A DNA stretch of 64,000 bases, taken from NCBI RefSeq assembly GCF_004357995.1, contig NZ_SMTK01000004.1, forward strand, positions 1 to 64,000. Reading direction: 5' to 3'. This document shows positions 30,810-38,906 of this stretch, in pieces (within the stretch, counting starts at the first letter, position 1; each line of letters starts with the position of its first letter). This DNA comes from Arthrobacter crusticola (GTDB lineage Bacteria; Actinomycetota; Actinomycetes; Actinomycetales; Micrococcaceae). The notes beneath the pieces are model-generated. The model searched no databases. It saw only the letters and a program-made list of their open reading frames with translations, and was not told the DNA's origin. The position numbers and the translations under genes are program-made.

Positions 30810-31412
30810 ATGGCTCTCGCCTCTCGACCGCTTGGCCGGCGTGAGCGGAACAAGCAGGAGAAGCTGGACCGCATCACGGCGGCCGCTACGGAACTGTTTG
30901 CCGAGCACGGGGTCGACGAGGTCACGACCCAGCAGATTGCCGAGAAGGCCGACATCGGCACGGGGACCCTCTTTCTCTATGCCAGGACCAAGGGCGAACT
31001 CCTGCTGATGGTGCAGAACGCCCGCTATGAGGCAGCGCTGAAGCGGGGCCGGGCGGATGCCGCGGCGGCTCCGAACGTCCTGGAAGCGGTCCTGGCGGTT
31101 GTGCGCCCGATCGTGGAGTGCAACCGCATGCAGGTCGAAAACGGCCGCACGTACCTGCGCGAGATCGTCTTCGGCGATCCGGACGAGCCTCATCACGGCG
31201 AGGCTATGAGTATCGTCGTGGAGACCGAGGAGATCATCGCCGACGTGGTTCGGCGGGACGGACGGTTCGGGGAGCGCGGTGCCCCTACCGTGGCGAGGCT
31301 CGTGTCCTCCGTAATCTTTTTCAGCATGTCGATCAACGTCAACGCCCCGCTCAACGCCGAGGAAATCCTGGAGGACATTCGACGGCAGCTGGCCGTCGTG
31401 CTGCACCCCTGA
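30810..31412 (+). CDS. TetR/AcrR-family transcriptional regulator
   Basis: A 200-residue TetR protein. It starts with RPLGRRERNKQEKLDRITAAATELF, then the helix-turn-helix QIAEKADIGTGTLFLYARTK (about 43-62). The C-terminal domain has LVSSVIFFSMSINVN. GGAGG sits 9 bases before the ATG. Its leader contains a duplicated 43-bp block with palindromes, so it is probably autoregulated. It diverges from the VOC gene at 30076, its likely target. Confidence 0.9.
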   Translation: MALASRPLGRRERNKQEKLDRITAAATELFAEHGVDEVTTQQIAEKADIGTGTLFLYARTKGELLLMVQNARYEAALKRGRADAAAAPNVLEAVLAVVRPIVECNRMQVENGRTYLREIVFGDPDEPHHGEAMSIVVETEEIIADVVRRDGRFGERGAPTVARLVSSVIFFSMSINVNAPLNAEEILEDIRRQLAVVLHP

Positions 31413-31735
31413 CCCCGGCACGGCCCGGGCGGTGTCAGATGGGGCCCCCGCAGCGGAACGGTCGGTGAAAGCGCAGCTGGATTACGTCCGCCTCCCCGGG
31501 CAGTGGCCGGGGTCGTAATCTCCACCCTCGCCTGGAATACCGCGGCTGCTCCCCGCGTTGAACCGGCAACTGACCAACGAAGAGTCGCGGCGGTGGCAGC
31601 GCACCGCAGAGCTTCTCCCGGGCGGTCGTACCAGCAACACACCGCCCCTCCAGCCCCCACTGTGCCTCAGACGGTATCCGCGGGCCGGTTCCCCTCCAAT
31701 TCTTCAGCACCGAAAAGCACCCCCTAGGAGAAGTC
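31413..31735. other. Intergenic region without recognisable features
   Basis: These 323 bp between the TetR gene and the small membrane-protein gene show no convincing ORF, repeat or hairpin. The last bases (AGGAG at 31727-31731) form the ribosome-binding site of the next gene. A promoter for that gene presumably lies here but I cannot place it. Confidence 0.5.
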
Positions 31736-32017
31736 ATGTCCACCTCCACCGCCCCGACCTCCACAAGCACCCCGCGCCGCCCCGCGCCGCCGAACACCCA
31801 CCAGATGGCAATTGTCATTTGGTTGTCGGTGTTCCCGACGCTGACCATCATCAACCTTGCCTTCGGCCCGTGGCTTGACCTGCTGCACCCCGTCCTGCGC
31901 ACCCTGGTTCTCGCCACGGTTGCCGTTCCCATCGTCATCTACGGCCTCGTGCCCCGGCTGCTGCGCCTCCGCGCCCGCCTCCTGACCCGCCTCCTGAACC
32001 GCAAGGCGACCCGTTGA
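31736..32017 (+). CDS. Small two-span membrane protein
   Basis: A 93-residue protein: a Ser/Thr/Pro-rich N-terminus (about 25 residues), a first membrane span in MAIVIWLSVFPTLTIINLAF, then PWLDLLHPVLRTLVLATVA running into a second span ending YGLVPRLLRLRAR, with a basic tail. The pattern W-L-S-V-F-P ... R-T-L ... P-R-L resembles the C-terminal membrane part of some antibiotic-biosynthesis-monooxygenase-type proteins, here without that enzymatic domain. Function unknown. AGGAG is 5 bases before the ATG and a strong terminator follows at 32074. Confidence 0.75.
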   Translation: MSTSTAPTSTSTPRRPAPPNTHQMAIVIWLSVFPTLTIINLAFGPWLDLLHPVLRTLVLATVAVPIVIYGLVPRLLRLRARLLTRLLNRKATR

Positions 32018-32073
32018 GTCCTGCCACGGGCAACTGACGCCAACCCCGACACCCGCCCCGGCTGGTTCACCTC

Positions 32074-32114
32074 GGAAGGGACCCGTGCACCTCGCACGGG
32101 TCCCTTCCGCTTTT
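32074..32114 (+). terminator. Strong rho-independent terminator
   Basis: GGAAGGGACCCGTGC (32074-32088) pairs perfectly with GCACGGGTCCCTTCC (32094-32108) around ACCTC, followed by GCTTTT. It lies 57 bp after the small membrane-protein gene and is the clearest intrinsic terminator in the window. Confidence 0.93.
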
Positions 32115-32204
32115 CCCGGACAGGTCCCTGAGGGCAGCTACACCGGGCAGGTTCCGGTACGGCATGCAGGGCCCGGGTGGAGGCGACATTCGACGCGAAC
32201 CAAT

Positions 32205-32293
32205 GAAGCCCATCACCGGGATGGTGACGGGCTTCACCGGGTTTGGATCTGCGGCGCCGGTGCCGGGACCGGGGCCGCGGAAGCGGTCCCGGC
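32205..32293 (-). terminator. Two hairpins after VOC gene 2 (repeated stems)
   Basis: GAAGCCCATCACC (32205-32217) pairs with GGTGACGGGCTTC (32223-32235) with one mismatch: copy 3 of the stem seen at 27112 and 28767. Nearer the gene, GCCGGGACCG (32262-32271) pairs with CGGTCCCGGC (32284-32293), the same stem as after VOC gene 1. Both are placed to terminate the minus-strand VOC gene. Confidence 0.7.
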
Positions 32294-32310
32294 CCCGGGC
32301 GAAGGGAGCG

Positions 32311-32757
32311 TTAGACGCGGCCGGGGAGGCGGGTGGTGATTTCCTGGAGGATGAACTCGTTGCCGTCGGGATCGCTGAAGATGGCGAAGGAGAAGTAGCT
32401 GGCGCGCTCGGGGGCAAGGCCCGGGATGCGTCCCTCGGTGTTGGGGGTGGGGATGCCGCCGTCCGCCTCGTGGAAGACTTCGGTGATCTCGATGCCGCGG
32501 GAGGCGATGTCGGCGCGGGCCGCCTCGACGTCGTCAACGATCAGGTAGGTGCCGCGGGTGGAGCCGGGGGCGGCGTCGGTGAGGCCGTTGCTGATGATGA
32601 TGGAGGCGTGGGATCCGGTCGGGGTGTAGTGCACGGCCCGGATGCCGTCCTTGCTCTCGGTCTCGATGTCGAGCCTCCAGTCGAGCTTGTCGTAGAACGC
32701 CTTGGCGCGGTCCACATCGGCGACGGGAAGAATGATGAGTTCGAGCTTGTAATCCAT
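32311..32757 (-). CDS. VOC-family protein (glyoxalase/bleomycin-resistance fold), copy 2
   Basis: A 148-residue paralogue of the protein at 30076. Differences cluster in the first third (ADVDRAKAF versus SDVAAAKAF; IETESKDGI versus VDIQGEGGF). From GSHASIIISNGLTDAAPGST onward the two are nearly the same, including FILQEITTRLPGRV at the end. AAGGA precedes the ATG. About 100 bp of 3' flank is also shared, so the pair arose by recent duplication. Unlike copy 1 it has no adjacent divergent regulator; its 5' flank faces the GntR gene. Confidence 0.88.
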   Translation of the reverse strand: MDYKLELIILPVADVDRAKAFYDKLDWRLDIETESKDGIRAVHYTPTGSHASIIISNGLTDAAPGSTRGTYLIVDDVEAARADIASRGIEITEVFHEADGGIPTPNTEGRIPGLAPERASYFSFAIFSDPDGNEFILQEITTRLPGRV

Positions 32758-32932
32758 GAGTCAGTTCCTTGCTGGATTCGGTGAATGGGAGGGTGCGTTG
32801 AGGCTGATCGGCATCGGCCGGAAGAGTACCGTCAGAACGTTTCCGATACTCCTACATTAGGACTGGTTGATCCCGTGCCGGTATCAACCGGTGGAACCCG
32901 AAGATAATTCCCCGTCCGCCGGGGCGTAAGCA

Positions 32933-33682
32933 TCAGGCCCCAGGGGATTCCCCATCGGCGCGGGAAGTACCCAGAAAACCGTGAAGCAGCGAAGCCGTCC
33001 CCTGCAGGTGATCCTCGGAGGCCCGGAATGCTTCCTCGTGGTCACCGCGCAGGATGGCCTCCACAATCTTCTGGTGCTGCCGGTTGGAGTGCTCAAGGTT
33101 TGGCTCCAGCAGAGGGATGCGGTCCAGCAGGTCGCTGACCCGCGCACGGGCATCAGCCACCGCAGCGACCAGACTCGGTGAGCCGCTGATCTCCGCAATG
33201 GCCACGTGGAACCGAGCGTCCTTGCGCCGGTACGCATCGGCGGGCGCTCCCGCCACCTCCGCCAGCGTATCGAGCAGGTGCCTGCGCTGGGAGGGGGACA
33301 GCCTCGCCTTCGCGGCCAGGGACGCCGCCGCCGGCTCGAGCACGCCGCGGAAAATCAGGACGTCTTCCACCTCGTCAGGACCGGGATCCGGGAGCTTTCC
33401 CGACTCCGGCGGCCGACCCTGCGAAACGTAGGTGCCGCCGTAACGGCCTCGCTGAACCTCGACATATCCGGCCTTTTGGAGCTCGGCCAGGGCCTCCCGC
33501 AGGGTGGCGCGCGATACGCCCAACAGATCGGCAAGTTCCCGCTCGGGAGGCAGCTTATCCCCCGCCGCGAGCACCCCCAGCTTGATGTTCTGCAGGAGCC
33601 GTTCGATCGTTTCCTCGAACGCGTTCCCATGCCTGACCGGGCGAAGGAACCGGGCGGCGCCTTCGGAAAGTTCAGCTCCCAT
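32933..33682 (-). CDS. GntR-family regulator, FadR/FCD subfamily
   Basis: A 249-residue regulator. The N-terminal winged helix has LGVLAAGDKLPPERELADLLGVSRATLREAL (about 35-65) and ELQKAGYVEVQRGRYGGTYV. The C-terminal all-helical FCD domain has the metal/ligand residues in FRGVLEPAAA, the DARFHVAIAEISGS segment and HQKIVEAILRGDHEEA. FCD regulators sense small carboxylates and usually repress. It diverges from the ethanolamine-permease-like gene at 33893, so it probably controls that operon; the inverted repeat at 33848 is a candidate site. A minus-strand TTGACC near 33735 may be its -35 box. Confidence 0.9.
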   Translation of the reverse strand: MGAELSEGAARFLRPVRHGNAFEETIERLLQNIKLGVLAAGDKLPPERELADLLGVSRATLREALAELQKAGYVEVQRGRYGGTYVSQGRPPESGKLPDPGPDEVEDVLIFRGVLEPAAASLAAKARLSPSQRRHLLDTLAEVAGAPADAYRRKDARFHVAIAEISGSPSLVAAVADARARVSDLLDRIPLLEPNLEHSNRQHQKIVEAILRGDHEEAFRASEDHLQGTASLLHGFLGTSRADGESPGA

Positions 33683-33847
33683 GCCACCATCCCTTCCGGT
33701 CCGAAATCAGACCTAACCCAGATCAGCAGTAGGTCAATTCTGCACCGTTGCGCCACCGGAAGACGGGTTTGTCATCCACAGTCCGCAGGCGTTCCTGATG
33801 AGCTATTGACGCATCCCGTGATCTACCTCACACTGGGACCAAAATTT

Positions 33848-33867
33848 ATGGACTATTAACAGACCAT
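33848..33867. promoter_or_regulatory. Candidate GntR/FCD operator
   Basis: ATGGACT-ATTAAC-AGACCAT is an inverted repeat matching at 6 of 7 positions per arm. The T-G-G-(A/T)-C-T / A-G-A-C-C-A halves resemble FadR-subfamily sites. It ends 25 bp before the permease start, within the divergent promoter region. Confidence 0.55.
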
Positions 33868-33892
33868 TGAGCCCTTGGGTGAAGGGAATGCC

Positions 33893-35323
33893 ATGTCAAC
33901 TTCGGATCGGCAGGACGCGGACCAGAAGTACCTCCAGCAGCGTCAGCTTAAACGCGGTGCCGCCGGGTGGATCCTGCTGGCCGGCCTCGGAGTGGCCTAC
34001 GTCATCTCCGGTGACTTCGCAGGATGGAACCTCGGCCTGGCGGAAGGCGGCTGGGGCGGACTCCTGATTGCGTTCGTGCTGATGGGCATCATGTATACGT
34101 GCATGGTGTTCGGTCTGGCCGAGCTGTCCTCCACCCTGCCGGCAGCCGGCGCCGGATATGGATTCGCCCGGCGGGCGCTGGGCCCGCTGGGAGGGTTCGC
34201 AACCGGGATGGCCGTACTCATCGAGTACGCCGTGGCGCCGGCCGCCATTGCGATCTTCATCGGCGGTTATGTTGAGGCCCTCGGGCTCTTCGGGCTGACA
34301 AACTCCTGGCCTGTGTACCTGGTGGCGTACGCCATCTTCGTGGGAATCCACCTACGCGGCGTGGGAGAAGCCCTCCGTCTAATCTTCGGAATCACCGCAA
34401 TCGCCGTTGTGGCGCTGGTCGCGGTCGTCATCGGCCTCATTCCCCACTTCAGTGTTGGGAACCTCTTCGATATCGTTCCCGACGGATCACCGGCTTCCAG
34501 TGCATTCCTGCCGATGGGCATCAGCGGTGTCGTCGCCGCCCTCGTCTACGGGATCTGGTTCTTCCTCGCCATCGAAGGCGTTCCACTCGCCGCCGAGGAG
34601 ACCGCGGACCCGAAGAGGGACATGCCGCGCGGCATCATCGCCGCAATGCTGATCCTGGTGGTCTTCGGAGCCCTGATGCTCGTCCTGGTTCCGGGCGCCG
34701 CCGGGTCGGAGGCCATGAGCACCTCCGACAACCCCCTTCCAGAAGCCCTGCGCCTCGCCTACGGCGGCAATTCAATCCTCGCCGAATTCGTCAACTACGC
34801 GGGTCTGGCAGGATTGATCGCCAGCTTCTTCTCGATCATCTACGCGTACTCGCGGCAGTTGTTTGCACTCTCACGGGCCGGATACCTTCCCCGGTGGCTG
34901 TCGCTGACGGGCAAGCGGCGCACTCCCTACTGGTCACTGATCGTCCCCGGCACCATCGGATTCATTCTGGCCGCTGCTACCGGCAACGGTGGGCTTCTCA
35001 TCAATATCGCCGTCTTCGGCGCCACCGTCTCCTACGTCCTGCTCAACCTTTCGCACATCGTGCTGCGCAAGAAGGAACCGGATCTTCCCCGGGGGTATCG
35101 GACACCGGGCGGCGTCCTGACAACCTCCGTTGCGCTCGCCCTGGCCGCCGTCGCCGTCATCGCGACCTTCGTAGTCGATGTCCTTGCAGCTTCGATCACG
35201 GCGGGAATCTTCGGCGCCGCGCTCCTCTATTACTGGTTCTACAGCCGTCACCGCATCGTCACCGGCGCGCCGGAGGAGGAGTTCGCGCGGCTCGCCGCTG
35301 CCGAAGCAGAACTGAAGAAGTGA
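33893..35323 (+). CDS. APC-family amino acid/amine permease, ethanolamine-permease-like
   Basis: A 476-residue permease with about 12 membrane spans. The N-terminal stretch AAGWILLAGLGVAYVISGDF, then AGWNLGLAEGGWGGLLIAF and FGLAELSSTLPAAGAGYGFA, closely matches the ethanolamine permease family (TIGR00908) as I remember it. Later landmarks are FLAIEGVPLAAEETADPKRD and SFFSIIYAYSRQLFALSRAG. ATG 33893 has AAGGGA 7 bases upstream. First of five plus-strand genes (permease, ligase, hydrolase, aldehyde dehydrogenase, SDR). Polyamines or other amines are possible substrates, but sequence and neighbours favour ethanolamine. Confidence 0.88.
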   Translation: MSTSDRQDADQKYLQQRQLKRGAAGWILLAGLGVAYVISGDFAGWNLGLAEGGWGGLLIAFVLMGIMYTCMVFGLAELSSTLPAAGAGYGFARRALGPLGGFATGMAVLIEYAVAPAAIAIFIGGYVEALGLFGLTNSWPVYLVAYAIFVGIHLRGVGEALRLIFGITAIAVVALVAVVIGLIPHFSVGNLFDIVPDGSPASSAFLPMGISGVVAALVYGIWFFLAIEGVPLAAEETADPKRDMPRGIIAAMLILVVFGALMLVLVPGAAGSEAMSTSDNPLPEALRLAYGGNSILAEFVNYAGLAGLIASFFSIIYAYSRQLFALSRAGYLPRWLSLTGKRRTPYWSLIVPGTIGFILAAATGNGGLLINIAVFGATVSYVLLNLSHIVLRKKEPDLPRGYRTPGGVLTTSVALALAAVAVIATFVVDVLAASITAGIFGAALLYYWFYSRHRIVTGAPEEEFARLAAAEAELKK

Positions 35324-35410
35324 AGCACTGACGAACCAAAGCCCGAAGCGCCGCGCCTGTCGGCGGGCTCCGACCAATCCATGAACCAGGACCGAAGCGA
35401 CGGATATCCA

Positions 35411-36787
35411 ATGACTAATGAAACAGCAAATTCCAAGGCAGCGTTGAGCGTCGAAGAGTTGAGGGAGAAGGTGACTGCGGGTGAGATCGACACCGTGGTG
35501 GTCGCCATTACGGATTCCCTGGGCCGGCTCCAGGGCAAGCGCTGCGGGGCACGGTCCTTCCTTGAGGATGTGCTGGGTCACGGCGCGGAAGGCTGCAACT
35601 ACCTCCTGTCCGTGGACGTGGAGATGAACACAATCGACGGGTACGCGATGTCATCCTGGGAGAACGGTTACGGGGACATGGTCCTGAGGCCGGATGTCGC
35701 GACGCTGCGGCTCGTCCCCTGGCTGCCGGGAACGGCGATGGTGCAGTGCGACATCCTCTGGCTCGATGACCGCCCTGTGAGCCAGTCCCCCCGGCAGATT
35801 CTCCGGGCCCAGATCGAACGGCTTGAAGCCCTGGGCTACCGTGCCCACATCGGCACCGAACTCGAGTTCATCATGTTCGATGACACATACGAGGAGGCAT
35901 GGAACAAGAAGTACGACGGGCTGACCCCCGCCTCCCGCTACAACGTTGACTATTCGCTCCTTGCCACAGCAAGACTCGAGCCGGTGATCCGCAGCATCCG
36001 GACCGGAATGGAGAAGGCCGGCCTGATCGTGGAGTCGTCCAAGGGCGAGTGCAATTTCGGACAGCAGGAGATCACCTTCCGGTACCGGGAGGCCCTGACC
36101 GCCTGCGACAACCACGCCTTCTACAAGCACGGGGCCAAAGAAATCGCCGCCCAACAGGGCAAAAGCATCACGTTCATGGCTAAGTACAACGAACGCGAAG
36201 GCAGCTCCTGCCACATCCACTTCAGCCTCACCGACCTGGACGGGAACCCCGTTCTGCCCGGGGACGGCGAGCACGGCTTCAGCCCGGTCATGGAGCATTT
36301 CGTCGCGGGCCAGCTGGCCGCGATGAAGGAAATGGCCTACTTCCTGGCCCCCAACATCAACTCCTACAAGCGGTTCGTCGAGGGCAGTTTCGCTCCCACC
36401 GCCATCGCGTGGGGCCTGGACAACCGCAGCTGCGCCCTGCGCGTGGTCGGGCATGGACGGGGCCTCCGGGTGGAGAACCGCGTCGGCGGAGGAGACGTCA
36501 ACCCCTACCTCGCCGCCGCCTCGCTCATCGCGGCGGCAATCCACGGCATCGAAAACAAACTCCCGCTCGAACCCATCACCAAGGGGAACGCCTACCAGTC
36601 GGGCGCCGACCGGATCCCCACAACCCTGCGGGACTCCCGCGCCCTGCTGGCCGCCAGCGAGATCGCCCGCAAATCCTTCGGCGACGAGGTGGTGGAGCAC
36701 TACCTGCACGCCGCCGATGTCGAACTCAAGGCCTACGACAGTGCCGTCACCGACTGGGAGCGCAAGCGTGTCTTCGAACGCCTCTGA
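35411..36787 (+). CDS. Glutamine-synthetase-family ligase, probable gamma-glutamylethanolamide/polyamine synthetase
   Basis: About 458 residues, the length of GlnA3/GlnA4/PuuA-type enzymes rather than true glutamine synthetase. Conserved elements are ITDSLGRLQGKRCGARSF near the N-terminus, the metal site GTELEFIMFDD, SSKGECNFGQQEITFRY, the HIHFSL histidines, SYKRFVEGSFAPTAIAWG and NRSCALRVVG. It should ligate glutamate to an amine with ATP. In Streptomyces coelicolor GlnA4 does this with ethanolamine and GlnA3 with polyamines. The permease upstream points to ethanolamine. ATG 35411 is chosen over ATG 35381; neither has a strong ribosome-binding site. Confidence 0.9.
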   Translation: MTNETANSKAALSVEELREKVTAGEIDTVVVAITDSLGRLQGKRCGARSFLEDVLGHGAEGCNYLLSVDVEMNTIDGYAMSSWENGYGDMVLRPDVATLRLVPWLPGTAMVQCDILWLDDRPVSQSPRQILRAQIERLEALGYRAHIGTELEFIMFDDTYEEAWNKKYDGLTPASRYNVDYSLLATARLEPVIRSIRTGMEKAGLIVESSKGECNFGQQEITFRYREALTACDNHAFYKHGAKEIAAQQGKSITFMAKYNEREGSSCHIHFSLTDLDGNPVLPGDGEHGFSPVMEHFVAGQLAAMKEMAYFLAPNINSYKRFVEGSFAPTAIAWGLDNRSCALRVVGHGRGLRVENRVGGGDVNPYLAAASLIAAAIHGIENKLPLEPITKGNAYQSGADRIPTTLRDSRALLAASEIARKSFGDEVVEHYLHAADVELKAYDSAVTDWERKRVFERL

Positions 36788-37526
36788 AGCGCCCCGGCCG
36801 CGCATCGGGCTGACGACCTACTACCAGGAAGCCGAGTGGGGAGTGTGGAAGACCGACGCCGTGCTCCTCCCGGGAACCTATGTCCAAGCGGTGGTGGCCG
36901 CAGGCGGCACGCCAGTCCTCCTGCCGCCCGTCGGTACCGATCCATCGATCGTTGATCTGCTCGATGGTCTGATCATCTCGGGCGGGACCGATGTTGGCCC
37001 GGAGCACTACGGTGCCGAGCCGCACGTGCAGACCCGGGCCCAACCTTCACGGGACCTCCACGACCTGGCCCTGACTCGTGCCGCCCTGGCCGCGGAAGTG
37101 CCGCTGTTCTCCATCTGCAGGGGTGCCCAGGTGCTCAACGTCGCGCTCGGCGGAACGCTCATCCAACACATCCCAGACGTGAACCCGGACGCCCAATACC
37201 AACCGGCGCCCGGAATGTTCGGCGAGGTTGAATTCGCCACCGTACCCGGAAGCCTCAGCGAGGACCTCCTGGGACCGCGGGCCTCGGCTCCCTGCTACCA
37301 CCATCAGGCCCTCGATCAGGTCGCCGCGGGCCTCCGAGTCACCGCGTCAGCAGCCGACGGCACCATCGAAGCCGTCGAGACGACCTCTGGCGGATGGGTT
37401 CTCGGCGTCCAGTTCCACCCGGAACAGAACCCCGACGACCTGCGGCTGTTCGAAGGATTCATCGACGCCGCGCGCACCTACCGCAGGACACGAACGGAGG
37501 GCATCCATGTCGGCCAGCACGTTTGA
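36768..37526 (+). CDS. Class-I glutamine-amidotransferase-like gamma-glutamyl hydrolase (PuuD-like)
   Basis: A 252-residue hydrolase related to PuuD. It starts PRIGLTTYYQEAEWGVW, has the SGGTDVGPEHYG loop, the nucleophile Cys117 in SICRGAQVLNVALGGTL, and the His-Glu pair in GVQFHPEQNPDD. Such enzymes free glutamate from gamma-glutamyl compounds. The GTG start at 36768 follows GGGAG and overlaps the ligase gene by 20 bp. Its place directly after the gamma-glutamyl ligase supports a pathway in which glutamate is only a removable tag. It would yield glutamate plus glycine if the pathway starts from ethanolamine. Confidence 0.9.
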   Translation: MSSNASEAPRPRIGLTTYYQEAEWGVWKTDAVLLPGTYVQAVVAAGGTPVLLPPVGTDPSIVDLLDGLIISGGTDVGPEHYGAEPHVQTRAQPSRDLHDLALTRAALAAEVPLFSICRGAQVLNVALGGTLIQHIPDVNPDAQYQPAPGMFGEVEFATVPGSLSEDLLGPRASAPCYHHQALDQVAAGLRVTASAADGTIEAVETTSGGWVLGVQFHPEQNPDDLRLFEGFIDAARTYRRTRTEGIHVGQHV

Positions 37527-38874
37527 CGTCCTGAATCCGGCCACCGAGGAGGTTATTGAAACCGTCGCCCTGGCCAGCCGTGAAGACACCGACCGGGCCA
37601 TCGACAAAGCCGCGCGGGCCTTTGAGACGTGGCGCCACGTCGCGCCGGCGGACCGGGCTCTGCTCCTGCGCCGTTTCGCCGCGGCGGTCGACGCCGATCT
37701 GGAGAACCTCGCCCGGCTGGAGGTGCGCAACGCGGGCCACACCATCAGCAATGCCCGCTGGGAGGCCGGGAACGTCAGGGATGTCCTTGCCTATTACTCC
37801 GGCGCACCGGAACGCCACCTCGGCCAGCAGATTCCCGTTGCTGGAGGGGTCAACATCACCTTTCATGAACCCCTCGGCGTCGTAGGGGTCATCGTGCCGT
37901 GGAACTTCCCCATGCCCATCGCCGGGTGGGGATTCGCCCCCGCACTAGCGGCCGGCAATACGGTCGTCCTGAAACCTGCCGAGCTGACCCCGCTTACCGC
38001 GCTGCGGATCGGGCAGCTGGCCCGGGAAGCGGGCCTGCCCGAGGGAGTACTGCAGATCATTCCGGGCAAGGGCTCGGTGGTGGGCGAGCGGTTCGTCACC
38101 CATCCGTCCGTGCGGAAGGTGGTCTTCACCGGCTCCACTGCGGTGGGAAAGCGGATCATGGCCGGCTGCGCCGACCAGGTCAAACCCGTCACCCTGGAAC
38201 TTGGCGGCAAGAGCGCCAATGTCATCTTCGCTGACGCCGATCTCGAGGCAGCCGCTGCCGCGGCTCCCGGAGCGGCCTTCGACAACGCCGGCCAGGACTG
38301 CTGCGCGCGCTCCCGGATCCTGGTCGAGCACAGCGTGTACGAAAAATTTTTGGAGCTGCTCGAACCCGTGGTGAAGGCCCTGAAGGTCGGCGACCCGCAG
38401 GACGAGGCCTCCTTCATGGGTCCACTGATCTCCGCCGCCCAGCGCGAAACGGTCTCCAATTTCGTGCCCTCCGGCACCCCGATCGCCTTCCAAGGGCTGG
38501 CGCCTGGCGGCAAGGGGTTCTGGTTCCCGCCGACGGTACTAACTCCCTCTCCTGATGATCGGGTGATGCGTGAGGAAATCTTCGGGCCGGTCGTTGCTGT
38601 GGTTCCCTTCCGCGATGAAGCCGACGCGCTCCAGCTGGCCAACGATTCGATCTATGGGCTCTCCGGGTCGATCTGGACCAGGGATGTGGGGCGCGCGCTG
38701 CGCATGGCGCGCGGCCTCGAGTCGGGGAACCTGTCGGTCAACTCCCACTCGTCGGTCCGGTACTCCACGCCCTTTGGAGGTTTCAAGCAGTCGGGGCTGG
38801 GCCGCGAACTCGGGCCCGACGCCCTCGATTCCTTCACCGAAACCAAGAACGTTTTTCTAGCCACCCAGCCGTAA
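37507..38874 (+). CDS. Aldehyde dehydrogenase (PuuC-like position in a gamma-glutamyl pathway)
   Basis: A 455-residue NAD(P)-dependent aldehyde dehydrogenase. It has VIVPWNFPMPIAGWGFAPAL, the cofactor loop FTGSTAVGKRI, the general-base glutamate in LELGGKSAN and the catalytic cysteine in DNAGQDCCARSR; PTVL and EEIFGPVVAV follow. It is about 20-40 residues shorter than common family members, mainly between GPLISAAQRE and GKGFWFPP, where a loop is cut short. The ATG overlaps the hydrolase gene by 20 bp. Expected step: oxidation of a gamma-glutamylated aldehyde to the acid. Confidence 0.92.
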   Translation: MSASTFDVLNPATEEVIETVALASREDTDRAIDKAARAFETWRHVAPADRALLLRRFAAAVDADLENLARLEVRNAGHTISNARWEAGNVRDVLAYYSGAPERHLGQQIPVAGGVNITFHEPLGVVGVIVPWNFPMPIAGWGFAPALAAGNTVVLKPAELTPLTALRIGQLAREAGLPEGVLQIIPGKGSVVGERFVTHPSVRKVVFTGSTAVGKRIMAGCADQVKPVTLELGGKSANVIFADADLEAAAAAAPGAAFDNAGQDCCARSRILVEHSVYEKFLELLEPVVKALKVGDPQDEASFMGPLISAAQRETVSNFVPSGTPIAFQGLAPGGKGFWFPPTVLTPSPDDRVMREEIFGPVVAVVPFRDEADALQLANDSIYGLSGSIWTRDVGRALRMARGLESGNLSVNSHSSVRYSTPFGGFKQSGLGRELGPDALDSFTETKNVFLATQP

Positions 38875-38906
38875 CGCCGGCCCAACCTCAGCATAAGGAA
38901 TGTCGA

